Shown piece after piece: positions 8,158-17,528 of a stretch of DNA of 64,000 nucleotides. The DNA is from Bog-756 sp963734395. GTDB taxonomy: Bacteria; Actinomycetota; Acidimicrobiia; Acidimicrobiales; RAAP-2. The notes beneath the pieces were generated by a model. That model saw only the letters and a program-made list of their open reading frames with translations, did no database searches and had not been told where the DNA came from. The position numbers and the translations under genes are program-made. Position 1 is the stretch's first letter, and each line of letters starts with the position of its first letter. The stretch covers positions 372,001 through 436,000 of the forward strand of contig CAVTGY010000003.1 of assembly GCA_963734395.1 (NCBI GenBank), read 5' to 3'.

Positions 8158-9660
8158 ATGACCACGACTCTCGACCGCCCGGCCCAGGTGACAGGGCCCG
8201 ACCTCGATCCCAAGCGCTTCCGTGCCCTGGCCATCATTGCCGTGGCCCAGCTCATGGTGGTGCTCGACGCCTCGGTGGTGATCATTGCCCTACCGTCGGC
8301 CCAGCGCGCCTTGCACATCTCGGTGGCCAACCGCCAGTGGATGCTCACCGCCTACACCCTCTCGTTCGCCGGCCTGCTGCTCCTGGGCGGACGAATCGCT
8401 GACTACTTCGGCCGAAAGCGGATGTTCGTGATCAGCCTCCTCGGCTTTGCCGGCGCCTCTGCTCTCGGCGGGCTGGCCCAGAACTCAGCCATGCTCTTCA
8501 GCGCCCGCGCTCTCCAAGGGGCCTTCGCCGCAGTCATGGCGCCCGCGGCGCTGTCGTTGCTCACCGTGGCCTTCACCGAGCCCAAGGAGCGGGCCCGGGC
8601 CTTTGCCGTCTACGGCGGCATCGCCGGCGCCGGCGCTGCCATCGGGCTCATCCTCGGCGGGGTGCTGACCGAGTTCGCCTCGTGGCGCTGGACGCTGCTC
8701 ATCAACGTGCCGATCGCAATCCTGGCCGCGACGGCCGCGTTGCGATTCGTGACAGAGAGTCGGGCCGCGGCCACCCACGGCTACGACCTTCCCGGCGCGG
8801 CCACGGTGACCGGCGGATTGCTGGCGCTCGTGTACGGGTTCACCAAGGCCGGCACCGACGGTTGGGGCTCGTCGGTCACCCTTGCGTTGTTCGGTGCCGC
8901 CGCCATACTGCTCGTCGCCTTCGTCGTCATCGAGCAACGCGCCGCCCATCCCCTTCTTCCTCTGCGCATCGCGCTCGATCGCAACCGTGGCGGATCCTTC
9001 CTGGCCTCGCTCCTGGTCGGCACGGCGATCCTCGGCACCTTCTTGTCGCTGACCTACTACTTCCAAGGCGTGTTGCACTACTCGGCGCTCAAGACCGGCT
9101 TCGCTTTCGTGCCCTTCTCCCTGGGCATCATCATCGGCGCCGGCGCCGCCAGCCGTCTGCTGCCCCGTTTCGGGCCGCGGGCGCTCCTACCCAGTGGGCT
9201 CCTCATGGCCACGGCCGGGCTCTTCCTCTTCAGCACACTCGACGTGCACTCGGCCTACGTGAGCACCGTGCTGCCGGCAGAAATCATCGTGAGCCTGGGA
9301 ATGGGCATTTCGTTCGTGGTCTTGAGCAGCACGGCCCTGATCGGGGTGAATGAGGAAGACGCCGGCGTGGCCAGTGCCCTGGTCAACGCCACCCAGCAGA
9401 CCGGAGGCACCATGGGTGCTGCCCTCATCAACACCATCGCCACCAGCGCCACGGTTTCCTATGTCGCCACCCACGGCACTTCGGCCGCGGCGCGCACCGA
9501 CGGCGCCATCCACGGCTACACGACCGCTTTCACCTTCAGCGCCATCGTGCTGGCCGTGGCCGCCGCGGCAGCGTTCGGCTTGATCCGGAGAGGCCGCCCG
9601 ACCGAGGACGAGGCGGTCGCCGTAGAGGCGGGCGAGCCGCTGGCCCTCGCTGCCGCCTGA
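8158..9660 (+). CDS. DHA2-family MFS drug exporter (14 membrane helices)
   Basis: The protein has 500 residues of the EmrB/QacA type. Family motifs are seen: LDASVVIIALPS in helix 1, ADYFGRKRMF in the loop between helices 2 and 3, and WRWTLLINVPIAI ahead of helix 6. Regular hydrophobic stretches run to the C terminus, which ends in a short acidic tail. It should export small hydrophobic or cationic compounds using the proton gradient. The ATG at 8158 follows GGAAGGAA at good spacing; earlier starts would include the Shine-Dalgarno. Regulation by the divergent TetR protein is likely. Confidence 0.9.
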   Translation: MTTTLDRPAQVTGPDLDPKRFRALAIIAVAQLMVVLDASVVIIALPSAQRALHISVANRQWMLTAYTLSFAGLLLLGGRIADYFGRKRMFVISLLGFAGASALGGLAQNSAMLFSARALQGAFAAVMAPAALSLLTVAFTEPKERARAFAVYGGIAGAGAAIGLILGGVLTEFASWRWTLLINVPIAILAATAALRFVTESRAAATHGYDLPGAATVTGGLLALVYGFTKAGTDGWGSSVTLALFGAAAILLVAFVVIEQRAAHPLLPLRIALDRNRGGSFLASLLVGTAILGTFLSLTYYFQGVLHYSALKTGFAFVPFSLGIIIGAGAASRLLPRFGPRALLPSGLLMATAGLFLFSTLDVHSAYVSTVLPAEIIVSLGMGISFVVLSSTALIGVNEEDAGVASALVNATQQTGGTMGAALINTIATSATVSYVATHGTSAAARTDGAIHGYTTAFTFSAIVLAVAAAAAFGLIRRGRPTEDEAVAVEAGEPLALAAA

Positions 9661-9743
9661 TTCGGCGATGCCATTCTCGGCACCTCCACAGGGTTCGGCA
9701 CGCAAGACCGCGACCGTGCATTGTGCGGTCGTAGCTGCGAGGT

Positions 9744-9774
9744 CCGATATTGCAACTCGTAGTTGCAATATCGG
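9744..9774. promoter_or_regulatory. Perfect 14-bp inverted repeat (operator-like or terminator hairpin)
   Basis: Arms CCGATATTGCAACT and AGTTGCAATATCGG are separated by three bases. The site lies 84 bases after the exporter stop. No T-run follows on either strand, which argues against a simple intrinsic terminator. The TTGCAACT/AGTTGCAA core resembles operators of MarR-type regulators. A shorter dyad with the same GCAAC/GTTGC half-sites lies at 9858-9877. Confidence 0.55.
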
Positions 9775-9857
9775 AAATGGCCCAGTCGACATGCCCGGAG
9801 CTCGGCGGCGGATCCGACTCAACGGGCACGCCGACTGGTACCTCAGGATGCAATGTA

Positions 9858-9877
9858 ACCGCAACCCAGGTTGCGGT
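9858..9877. promoter_or_regulatory. Second dyad ACCGCAACC-CA-GGTTGCGGT
   Basis: A perfect 9-bp inverted repeat with a 2-base centre, just past the stop of the leftward HTH gene. It could act as that gene's terminator hairpin (no T-run seen), or as a second binding site sharing the GCAAC/GTTGC half-sites of the 9744-9774 dyad. Confidence 0.45.
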
Positions 9878-9884
9878 CAAGGAT

Positions 9885-10256
9885 TCAGATCTCGCCGCGG
9901 GCTTCCTTGGCGTAGCGAGAAGCCATCTGGCGTGAGAATCCCCAGATACGAGCCAGTTCGCTGATCGAGACGCCATGGTCGAGGGCCGACCTGAAGGCCG
10001 CCACCCGCGATTCGCGGCGACGCTGCTCGAGAACAGAGAGTGCCTCTTGAAGATCCTCTCGTTCCTCTGTCATATGGGAATCCTTGACGGCTCCCTCGTA
10101 GTCCGCGGCGGGCTCGATGAACTCGATTGATCGTCGAAGCGACTCTACGCGCCGTCTGAGCACAACTTGGAGGTCTTCCATCGCCTCGATGACCTGCTCG
10201 ACGCTGTGAATCGCCGCTTTGTCGCACTCTGTCAGCTGCTGTCGGTCATCGGGCAC
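9885..10256 (-). CDS. Small coiled-coil/HTH protein of unknown function
   Basis: I do not recognise the family. The protein has 123 residues. The N-terminal two thirds are rich in charged and Leu residues and look like a coiled coil (EAMEDLQVVLRRRVESLRR; EREDLQEALSVLEQRRR). The C terminus looks like a helix-turn-helix: VSISELARIWGFSRQMASRY. It may be a small DNA-binding protein. Translation would start at the GTG at 10256. It is flanked on its 3' side by two palindromes with related half-sites, which could be its targets. Confidence 0.6.
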   Translation of the reverse strand: MPDDRQQLTECDKAAIHSVEQVIEAMEDLQVVLRRRVESLRRSIEFIEPAADYEGAVKDSHMTEEREDLQEALSVLEQRRRESRVAAFRSALDHGVSISELARIWGFSRQMASRYAKEARGEI

Positions 10257-10360
10257 GTCTCAAAACTATTCGATTACTGGAGAATCGGTAAACGGCGGAT
10301 GGGTCCGGGTCGATACCGCCGGGCCACTGCCGGGTTTCCCGTCCTGGCAAGCGCTCAGTC

Positions 10361-11128
10361 TCAGGCGAAACTGCGAGTGGATGCGATCACCGCCAGGCGG
10401 TCGTCGCGACCCGCATCACGGACGACGATGTTGGCGAGGCCGTTGCGTACATCCGCCCGGGCGATAGCAGGGCCCACGCGGACCGGCTGCGCATAACGCA
10501 TCGACAGCGATGCCAGCGTGCAGCCGGGGTCCGCTGACAGCGCCGCCTCTTCGACTACGAGGGCGAGAAGGCCGCCATTGAGCGTGCCGGACGCGTTGAG
10601 GCCGTCCGGGCGCATCGGAATCGACGCCCGTCCCGGCGCCAGTCGCTCGCAGCGAGCCCGCTCGGCGAACGCCACTTCGAGACGCGGCGGGTGGGAATGA
10701 ACCAAGCCCTCGTCGCTGACGACCGTCGGCATCCGCAGCCCCGGGTTCGGCGAGGCCATGAACGTCGCGTGCGCAAAGCCGATCGTCTCTCGGCCGCCGA
10801 ATATCTCAATGCTGAGTACCGACACCGAACGGCCGGACTTCTGAACGCGGGCCACCATGCTCACCTCATCGATGCCGACTACGGGACGGTGCAGGTGAAC
10901 GTCGAGGTCCAGAGTCACGGGTACGCCAGGATTGAATAGCCCGACGGCGATGTACCCAGAGGCGATGTCGGCCCATGCCGCCAGAATCGACAGCCGCAAG
11001 GCCTCAGTCCCGGGTACCCACATCTCGGGGATTACGTGGCCCGACCCGCGCATCTCCTCGGCGGTCCCGCTGACGCCAAAGCCAATGTCCCGCATGATGT
11101 GACGGTCAATGTCCCCGGGGTGGCGCAC
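10361..11128 (-). CDS. Acyl-CoA thioesterase-like double-hotdog protein
   Basis: The protein has up to 255 residues and two hotdog-like halves. The first contains GYIAVGLFNPGVPVTLDLDV and EVSMVARVQKSGRSVSV, and ends AHATFM as PaaI-type domains do. The second contains LNGGLLALVVEEAAL and SMRYAQPVRVGPAIARADV, again with the PaaI-like strand order. Such proteins hydrolyse acyl-CoA thioesters; the substrate is unknown. The GTG at 11128 is used here, and the ATG at 11095 is an equal alternative. It is isolated, with a surface-protein gene behind it on the same strand. Confidence 0.7.
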   Translation of the reverse strand: MRHPGDIDRHIMRDIGFGVSGTAEEMRGSGHVIPEMWVPGTEALRLSILAAWADIASGYIAVGLFNPGVPVTLDLDVHLHRPVVGIDEVSMVARVQKSGRSVSVLSIEIFGGRETIGFAHATFMASPNPGLRMPTVVSDEGLVHSHPPRLEVAFAERARCERLAPGRASIPMRPDGLNASGTLNGGLLALVVEEAALSADPGCTLASLSMRYAQPVRVGPAIARADVRNGLANIVVRDAGRDDRLAVIASTRSFA

Positions 11129-11230
11129 CGACTCTTCATAGCCCTTCCGAAAGCGTCAGGAGGAGTACTGAAAACTAATCCGTGTACGCGTTGCGAGATC
11201 TTGTTGGTCAGGATCGTCTCGGGTGCACCT

Positions 11231-12510
11231 CTATGCCGGCGTGGTGTACCAACCGGCCACGTCGATGACGATGTCGGTGTGGCCAGATCCCCGGTTGGCC
11301 ACCTCGAAGGAGCCCGAGTTGGTCAGGGTGGCCACCACCAGGTTGGAGGCCACCCCGCCGGTGGGCGGGTTGACATCCGAGGTGGTCGGCGGGATACCGG
11401 AGGGATAGACGGTGAGGTTGGACCCCGCACTGGGGTTGACGTCGGCCAGGTTCAAGACGGCGGCGGTGGCCCCGGTGGGCACGTTGGCCAGGCCGGTGGC
11501 CTGGATCAGATCCGAGGTCCCGGCCACCAGCGGGTTGTCCGGGCTCGGATGGGCGGTGTTGGTGTTGCACTGGGTATAGGGGGCAACCAGACCCGAGGGG
11601 TTGGACCCCCGGGTGTCACAGATCCGTACCGGGTCCACCTCGGGGGTGAACTCGGCCCCGGTCGTCCCCCCCGACGCGGTGAACCAGCCCGAGACGTCGA
11701 CGATGATGTCGGTGGCCGCAGTGGCATACAGGGTCACCTGGCCCGAGGGTGAGACCGGCACGATCACCCGGTTGCCCACCGCCACACCGGCGGTGTAGTT
11801 GACGTTGGAGGCACCCGGTCGGGCGTCACCGGCCGGATAGACGGTCACAAATCCGGCAGCACCCGCCTTGGCCACGGCCACGTTCAGAACCACCGCCGAG
11901 ACCCCGGATGCCGGGACTCCCCCGTTGCCCTCCACATTGATGGTCAACGGGTTGTTGGGCCCGATCAGGTTGTCCGGGCTGCCGTGGGCGGTATTGGTGT
12001 TGCACTGGGTGGCACCACCACTGAGTCCGGAGGGATTGGAGCCCCGGGTGTCACAGATCCGGGCCGGGGTTAGGGCGTTGTAGAGACCGGCCCCGGACTG
12101 GGGGGTGGTGGTCACGTAGCCCTCGAGGTCGACGATGGCGTCCGAGGCGGCCGACGAGTACAGAGAGACCGCCCCTCCGGCACCCACTCCCACCTCGACC
12201 AGGTTGGGCACCACCTGGCCGGTGGCGTAGTTGAGGTTGGCCGCGGTCGGCTGGGTCGCCCCGGCCGGGAACAGGGTGAAGTGCCCGGGGCCCTTCGAGT
12301 TGGCGGTGGCCACCGACAGCACCACCGCGGTCACATTGGAAGCGGGTACCGAGAAGTCACCGGCCACGTCGAAGGTCAGGGTCCCCCCGGCGGCCAGGGT
12401 CCTCCCTGTCGTCCCGTTGGAGCACTGGGCGGCGGACCCGGACAGGTGGGACGGGTTGTTGGCCCGGGTGTCACAGATCCGTGTCGGGGTCAACGGGACG
12501 TAGACCCCGG
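11231..12510 (-). repeat. Shared surface-protein tail, copy A
   Basis: This DNA codes for the C-terminal ~425 residues of the first large secreted protein and is nearly identical to 29385-30661 (opposite strand) and 31666-32950 (same strand). It encodes three units, each starting RICDTR...NPS..L.....QC and ending in a D-I/A-IVD(V/L) strand. Confidence 0.9.
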
Positions 12511-13669
12511 GGGGGGCGAAGACGGTGAGCGTGAAACTCTGAGTGGCGTTGGGGATGACCCCGTTGGCGGCGGTGATGGTGATCGGGAAGCTGCCGCTCA
12601 CCGTGGGAGTACCGGCGAGCGCGCCTGCTGGCGACAGGGTGGCCCCGGTGGGCAGCGTGCCGATCTCGCTGAAGGTGGGCGCGGGAGAGCCGGTGGCGGT
12701 CACGGTGAAGGTGCCGGCGGTGCCCTTGGTGAAGGTGGTGGTGGCCGCCGAGGTGATCTTGGGAGCGGTGCCGGCTCCGTTGACGGTCAGGGTGAAGCTC
12801 TGGGTGGCGTTGGGGGTGACCCCGTTGGCAGCGGTGATGGTGATCGGGAAGCTGCCGCTGGCGGTGGGAGTGCCGGCGAGGACGCCGGTGCTGGTGTTGC
12901 CGGAATCGGTGGTCTTGAGGGTGACCCCGGCGGGCAGGGCCCCGGTCTCGGTGAAGGTCGGGGGAGCCCAACCGGTGGCGGTCACGGTGAAGCTGCCGGC
13001 GGTGCCCTCGGTGAAGGAGGCGTTGTTGGCCGAGGTGATGGCCGGTGCGGAGTCAGCGGGGAAGGTGCCGTCCCCCGGGCTCAAGGTGCCCGAGTCGGTG
13101 GGATCGGGGTGGACCTGGAACGCCTGGGAGAAGAAGTGGGGCTGGGCGAAACCGGTGTCACCGCCACCACCCTGGCCGATGTAGAGCACGCACTCGTTGA
13201 CCGACCCGAGGCCGCACTTGGGGGTACTGGTGGGTCCCTCGCCGAGGACGGGGGCGTCGGGAAGTGAGTAGATCGTGTAGGGAGTGCCGAAGGAGGTCGA
13301 GGTGTTGATCACGTCGACCGACCCGTCGCTCTGAACGGAGATGGTCCCGCCCTGGTAGCCGGTATTCCCGTCGCATTCGGTCGACGTGGTCGGGTTGACC
13401 CCGCCGGGTGCGGCGCACTCGAGGATGAAGATGTTGGCGCCCGGGGTGAAGACGCTGTTTGCGGGCACCACCACGTCGATGGGCTGGCCGCTGTCGAAGG
13501 TGCCGGCGGTGAACGGGGACTGGGCCTGGGCGGCGTTGGTGATGGTGTTGCCCGACGCGCCGACACCGGTCCCGGCTCCGGCCGGCACCGCAAAGACGAG
13601 AGAGGTCAGAACACAGGTGAGGCCGGCAGCGACGACCGCGAGGGCCTTGACAGCTCGTCCGGTAAACAT
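11231..13669 (-). CDS. Secreted surface protein: Ig-like head with triple RICDTR tail
   Basis: The protein has 812 residues. It has a signal peptide (Lys/Arg start, then ALAVVAAGLTCVLTSLVFAV and a PAGAG cleavage region). A Thr/Ser/Gly-rich domain follows (about 40-290). Next come two Ig-like putative adhesin repeats of the He_PIG type, each with FTEGTAGSFTVTATG or close to it and GTPT.SGSFPITITAANGV (about 290-460). Three ~135-residue tail units end the protein. The start at 13669 is set by AAGGAG upstream and by the signal peptide. There is no LPXTG motif or final membrane helix, so attachment, if any, must come through the tail. Two other window genes share this tail with different heads. 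Role unknown; adhesion or cell-surface interaction is inferred. Confidence 0.82.
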   Translation of the reverse strand: MFTGRAVKALAVVAAGLTCVLTSLVFAVPAGAGTGVGASGNTITNAAQAQSPFTAGTFDSGQPIDVVVPANSVFTPGANIFILECAAPGGVNPTTSTECDGNTGYQGGTISVQSDGSVDVINTSTSFGTPYTIYSLPDAPVLGEGPTSTPKCGLGSVNECVLYIGQGGGGDTGFAQPHFFSQAFQVHPDPTDSGTLSPGDGTFPADSAPAITSANNASFTEGTAGSFTVTATGWAPPTFTETGALPAGVTLKTTDSGNTSTGVLAGTPTASGSFPITITAANGVTPNATQSFTLTVNGAGTAPKITSAATTTFTKGTAGTFTVTATGSPAPTFSEIGTLPTGATLSPAGALAGTPTVSGSFPITITAANGVIPNATQSFTLTVFAPPGVYVPLTPTRICDTRANNPSHLSGSAAQCSNGTTGRTLAAGGTLTFDVAGDFSVPASNVTAVVLSVATANSKGPGHFTLFPAGATQPTAANLNYATGQVVPNLVEVGVGAGGAVSLYSSAASDAIVDLEGYVTTTPQSGAGLYNALTPARICDTRGSNPSGLSGGATQCNTNTAHGSPDNLIGPNNPLTINVEGNGGVPASGVSAVVLNVAVAKAGAAGFVTVYPAGDARPGASNVNYTAGVAVGNRVIVPVSPSGQVTLYATAATDIIVDVSGWFTASGGTTGAEFTPEVDPVRICDTRGSNPSGLVAPYTQCNTNTAHPSPDNPLVAGTSDLIQATGLANVPTGATAAVLNLADVNPSAGSNLTVYPSGIPPTTSDVNPPTGGVASNLVVATLTNSGSFEVANRGSGHTDIVIDVAGWYTTPA

Positions 13670-13687
13670 GGGGCGACTCCTTGGCGT

Positions 13688-13732
13688 GGCAGGTTGAAGC
13701 GCGGCAGGTTGAAGCGGGACAGGTTGAGGCGG
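13688..13732. repeat. Three tandem 15-bp units in the leader of the surface-protein gene
   Basis: Units GGCAGGTTGAAGCGC, GGCAGGTTGAAGCGG and GACAGGTTGAGGCGG lie end to end, 19 bases before the start codon (the gene runs leftward). They would be in the 5' leader RNA. Confidence 0.7.
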
Positions 13733-14224
13733 GTTCGAGTGAGGCCAGTTGCCGGGGATCACAACCACCCGGGCCCGGCCGCCCCAAGTGTTCCCATGCC
13801 CGCGAACCCAAGTCAAACCAATCGGGGCGGTGACACCGAGAGATAACCTGCCGGTTACCTGGACGTGACCCAAACGACCGCCACTGCGCTCAGACACCAA
13901 TCCAGTACCGCTCCAGCCCGTCCCCCACCACGCCGACCGGGGCCAAACACCGGGGGCCAATTCAACGAGAACGTGTTCGAGTTGGTGCCGGTGGTCGATC
14001 AGGAGGTTTGGCTACCCCGTTCCGGATGTCGTCGACATTGTCCTCAGCACCCGACTGCTCGCAGGGGCCTGACCGACTGGTGCCGGTCGGACCTGTCATC
14101 GACCACCGGCGTCCGGTGGCGCCAGCTGAATACGAAACCATCCCGCCGTAAGATCACCGTCGGACGTAGGTCTACGGAGGTCGCAAAGACACGGAGCACA
14201 TCTGAAACGGAGGAGGACAGAGAT
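13733..14224. other. Divergent intergenic region
   Basis: About 490 bases between the leftward surface-protein leader and the rightward epimerase. I see one short dyad, TAACC-TGCC-GGTTA at 13854-13867. I see no gene I would defend. Confidence 0.4.
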
Positions 14225-15106
14225 ATGAATGTCGTACTCACCGGTGCAACTGGTTTCGTCGGATCCCATGTACTCACTGAACTTCAAGACCACGGTCACC
14301 AGGTGACTGCCCTGGTCCGCGACAACGATCAAGCAAGTGCCTTGGCTTCCCGTCGCGCAAAGGCGTCCGTAGTCGACCTTTACGACCGCCCGGCGGTGGC
14401 CGGCGTGCTGAACGATTCGGACGCGGCGATCCACACCGCGAGCCCCGGCGACGCCACGAGTGCGGACCTCGATTCGGCCATGGTCGGGGCGATGATCGAG
14501 GCGTTTGAGGGAACCGGCAAGGCCTACCTCCAGATCAGTGGTCTGTGGGTCTTCGGGGACAACATGTCGATCACGGAGGAATCTCCGTTCAATGCGCCTC
14601 CGTTGGTTGCATGGAAGGAGCCGATCGAACGGCGGGTGCTCGATGCCAGGGGCGTCCGCGGCGTCGTGCCCGTTTCCGGCACCGCTTACGGCGACGGCGG
14701 GGGCGGCATTCCCGGCTTGTTGCTCGGTTCACCTCGAGACGACGCTGGCAACCTGATCATGCTCGGCGACGGACAACAGCACTGGGCGACGGTGCACGTT
14801 GCGGACCTGGCGGACTTCTTTCGGCGTGCCTTGGAGAGCGATTCGGCTCGTGGCTACTACGTGATCGGTAATGGGCAGCGCTCTACCGTTGCCGAGATCA
14901 CGGAGGCGGCCGCTGCTGCGGTCGGCGCTCCGGGTGCGGTGCCCGGCTCCGGTGAGGAGGCTCGGGCGCGCGTGGGCGACTACCTCGCCGAGGTGTTGCT
15001 GGGCGACCAGGGTACTGACGCGGCCAAGGCTCGATCCGAGCTCGATTGGCGACCGACCCGTCCGGCGCTGGTCGACGAGTTCCGAAAGGGGAGTTACCGA
15101 AACTGA
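14225..15106 (+). CDS. NAD(P)-dependent epimerase/dehydratase family protein
   Basis: The protein has 293 residues with a Rossmann fold. The dinucleotide-binding motif GATGFVGSHVL begins at residue 7, followed by HQVTALVRDNDQ and DLYDRPAVAGVLNDSDAAIH. It belongs to the extended/atypical SDR epimerase group. The usual Tyr-x-x-x-Lys is not evident, which argues for an atypical member. The C terminus has LDWRPTRPALVDEF, typical of the family's end. The ATG at 14225 follows GGAGGAGG. The substrate cannot be stated. It stands alone between a surface-protein gene and a sensor gene. Confidence 0.8.
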   Translation: MNVVLTGATGFVGSHVLTELQDHGHQVTALVRDNDQASALASRRAKASVVDLYDRPAVAGVLNDSDAAIHTASPGDATSADLDSAMVGAMIEAFEGTGKAYLQISGLWVFGDNMSITEESPFNAPPLVAWKEPIERRVLDARGVRGVVPVSGTAYGDGGGGIPGLLLGSPRDDAGNLIMLGDGQQHWATVHVADLADFFRRALESDSARGYYVIGNGQRSTVAEITEAAAAAVGAPGAVPGSGEEARARVGDYLAEVLLGDQGTDAAKARSELDWRPTRPALVDEFRKGSYRN

Positions 15107-15196
15107 TGGACGGATGACCGGGCATCGCAACCCCGAGCGGGTGTGAGAATTGCGGACGTAGGCGACAGCCATCCGGCTGGAACGGCCAAACACTTG

Positions 15197-15231
15197 TGGT
15201 GGGCGACCGACATAACCGGTTGACCTGGTCG
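15197..15231. repeat. Dispersed ~36-bp repeat, copy 1
   Basis: GTGGGC-GACC-GACATAACC-GGTTGACC-TGGTCGGA. Related copies lie at 25501-25536 and 31613-31648. The core is bounded by CCGAC and GTCGG, so it is weakly palindromic. It sits 90 bases after the epimerase stop. Confidence 0.45.
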
Positions 15232-15407
15232 GACAGCGCCGTGTTCGGAGCCGTCCTCGACGTTGTTGCTCTCGATTCCCCATACTGTTGATCCGGCAAG
15301 TAAGCGCGTGAACTACCTGGTCAACACCATCGGATGACCTTTTTTCTGGCACCCACCGGGCCTCAGTTCGCGGTCAAGATACCGTGCCTTGTTGTCGATC
15401 TAGGGGA

Positions 15408-17476
15408 ATGGGTAATGGCGAGAATTACCAGCAGTTGGCGAACTCGATGCTTGGTGCATTGTTCGCCGTGACCCGCCAAGCAGCCGGCGAGGCCGGGGTG
15501 ACACAGGTCCTGGAGAGAGCCCAAGAGCATCGATCCGCTGCGGACCTTCAACGTCCCGGTGGATGGAGCACCTATGAGCAGGGCCTCGCCCTTTTCAGGG
15601 CAGCGGCCGAAGTGCTCGACGACCCCGATATCGGTCGGAAGGCTGGGATGGAGGTACTTGGCCAGTACGCGGGGACCGAAGTATTGGCCCTCCTTCGCTC
15701 CCTTGGATCGCCGGGAGAGATGTTTCGGGTGTATCCGGCAATCTCAGCCAAGCAATCGACCATCACCCACTCGGAGGTCGTCGAGATTGGCGAAACTCAT
15801 GCACTGATCGCAATGGTCACGCCCAATCATCAAGAGGGATCCGACTGTTTTGCGGCTATACCCTGGGCGCCCTGTCAGAGTTTCCGGTGTTGTTCGGAAT
15901 GGCACAAGCGGCGGTAGAAGAGGTTGAATGTCAGACCCGCGGCGACCCCCGTTGCCTGATCCGGGTCGACTGGGATCCGACATCGTCCAGCGACTCCGAT
16001 CTCCAACACGAGGTGGAGATCTTGACGGAGCAGCTTCTGGTGCTCACCAAACGCTACGAGTCCTTGGAATCTGTGGCCAAGGAACTGGCCTCGGTCCGCG
16101 ACGTCAATTCAGTGCTTGAGACAATCACCAGACAAGCCGGTGTCGCGGTTCGAGCTCCCGCTACCTGCTCGTTGCTCAACTACCCGGCGACTCGGCTCAG
16201 CGGATTCACCGTGTCGGCTTCACTGCGGATGAAGCGAACGTGGTCGCGAATGAAGTCATCAATACAGTCGACAGCGCAGTCGAAGATCCAAATGACCAAT
16301 CACGCATCGTGGTTGACATCGAGTCGGATCGCCGCCATTTCGGGCGCCTGGCGGTCTTCTACCCTGACGGCTACCACTTCTTGCCCCAGGAGCGATCGCT
16401 GCTCATGGCCTATGCCAGCCACGCCGCGGCAGCCCTCGAGACGGCTGCTGCCCTCGCCGAATCCCGCGACCGAAACAGTACCCTCAGCGCTCTTATTGCC
16501 CTTGGCATGGCACTCGCCGAGGAGTCGTCACGGGTTGGGGTCGCGCAGCGCTTGGCCGAGGCCATTCCAAAGATCGCGGGATGTGACCAGGCGCATGTGT
16601 TGTTGTGGGATGAGGGTGATGCGCACCTCGCTCGAGTTGCCTCGAGCCTCGCAAGCTCTTCCGCGAACTCGAAACACCAGAAGCCACAGCGTTGCGGAGC
16701 GAACGTTTGGCGAATCGATTGCTCGATATGTCGACGCCGACCTCGGTCGGGACGAGCGTCAGACCCTGCCTTGTCGTCGATAATGTCGCTCACCGGTCTG
16801 GTTTCTGGTGTCATGGTTCCGATCACCGCGCGCGACACGCTGTTCGGAGTGCTGTGCGTCGGCTGGGATGACGACGGGATTGGGCTCGAGGACGTATTGC
16901 GAGAACGCCTGAGCGGCGTGGCCAGTCTGGCGGCAACTGCGCTCGATAGCGTCACATTGCTCGAAGAGGTGCGTCACCAGGCACTGCATGACCCGGTCAC
17001 TGAGCTCGCCAACTCCAGACTCTTCGAGGATCGAGTCCTCCAGTCGTTGGCCATCACCCGTCGAGGCGGGGACACCCTCGCAATGTTCTTTGTCGATCTC
17101 GACAGGTTCAAGATCGTCAATGATGCTCACGGGCATAAAGTCGGTGATGAACTTCTGCGGGCGGTGGCCCAGCGTCTGCTCTTGGCCGTACGGGATGAAG
17201 ACACTGTCGCCCGGATCGGCGGAGACGAATTCGGATTGATCGTCCAGCGAGCCTCGACTCGGGACGCTGCCGAGAGTTGTCGCGCAAAGGATCATCTCGA
17301 TGATGAATGAACCCTTTGATGTCCACGGCCTCACCCTGTCGATCGGGGTAAGCATCGGGGTCACCATGTATCCCGAGGAATTCGACACCTACGAATCCGT
17401 GGTCTCACGAGCCGACTCAGCCATGTATCGAGCCAAAGCTGAAGGACGCGGTCGGTTCTATACCTCCTGCCCGTAG
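15408..17476 (+). CDS. V4R-like/GAF/GAF/GGDEF diguanylate cyclase, interrupted by several frameshifts
   Basis: One gene in pieces. The first piece (to about 15850) plus the next frame restores a V4R-like ligand domain ending CGYTLGALSEFPVLFG and VECQTRGDPRCLIRV. The break is at a TTTT run. A coiled linker follows, then a GAF domain whose middle (LLVAQLPGDSAQRIHRVGF) is in another frame (break near 16155). A second GAF-like domain is interrupted near 16645 and 16785. A GGDEF domain has DPVTELANSRLFEDR, FFVDLDRFKIVND and ARIGGDEFGLI; its last part (LSIGVSIGVTMYPEE) is reached by a break near 17280. The active-site GGDEF is intact, so the product should make cyclic di-GMP if expressed. Protein sense is kept across every break, which suggests indel errors or very recent decay. 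Confidence 0.75.
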
Positions 17477-17528
17477 GACGGTTGCGGCCCGGCCAGTTTT
17501 GGTGAGGTCACGACCCCCCAAGACCCCG

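Noticed and set aside
12281..13267. Long Gly/Gly-Gly-rich rightward frame opposite the Ig-like surface protein
   Set aside because: It is the antisense of a Gly/Thr-rich repeat gene in high-GC DNA and has no domain or start signal.
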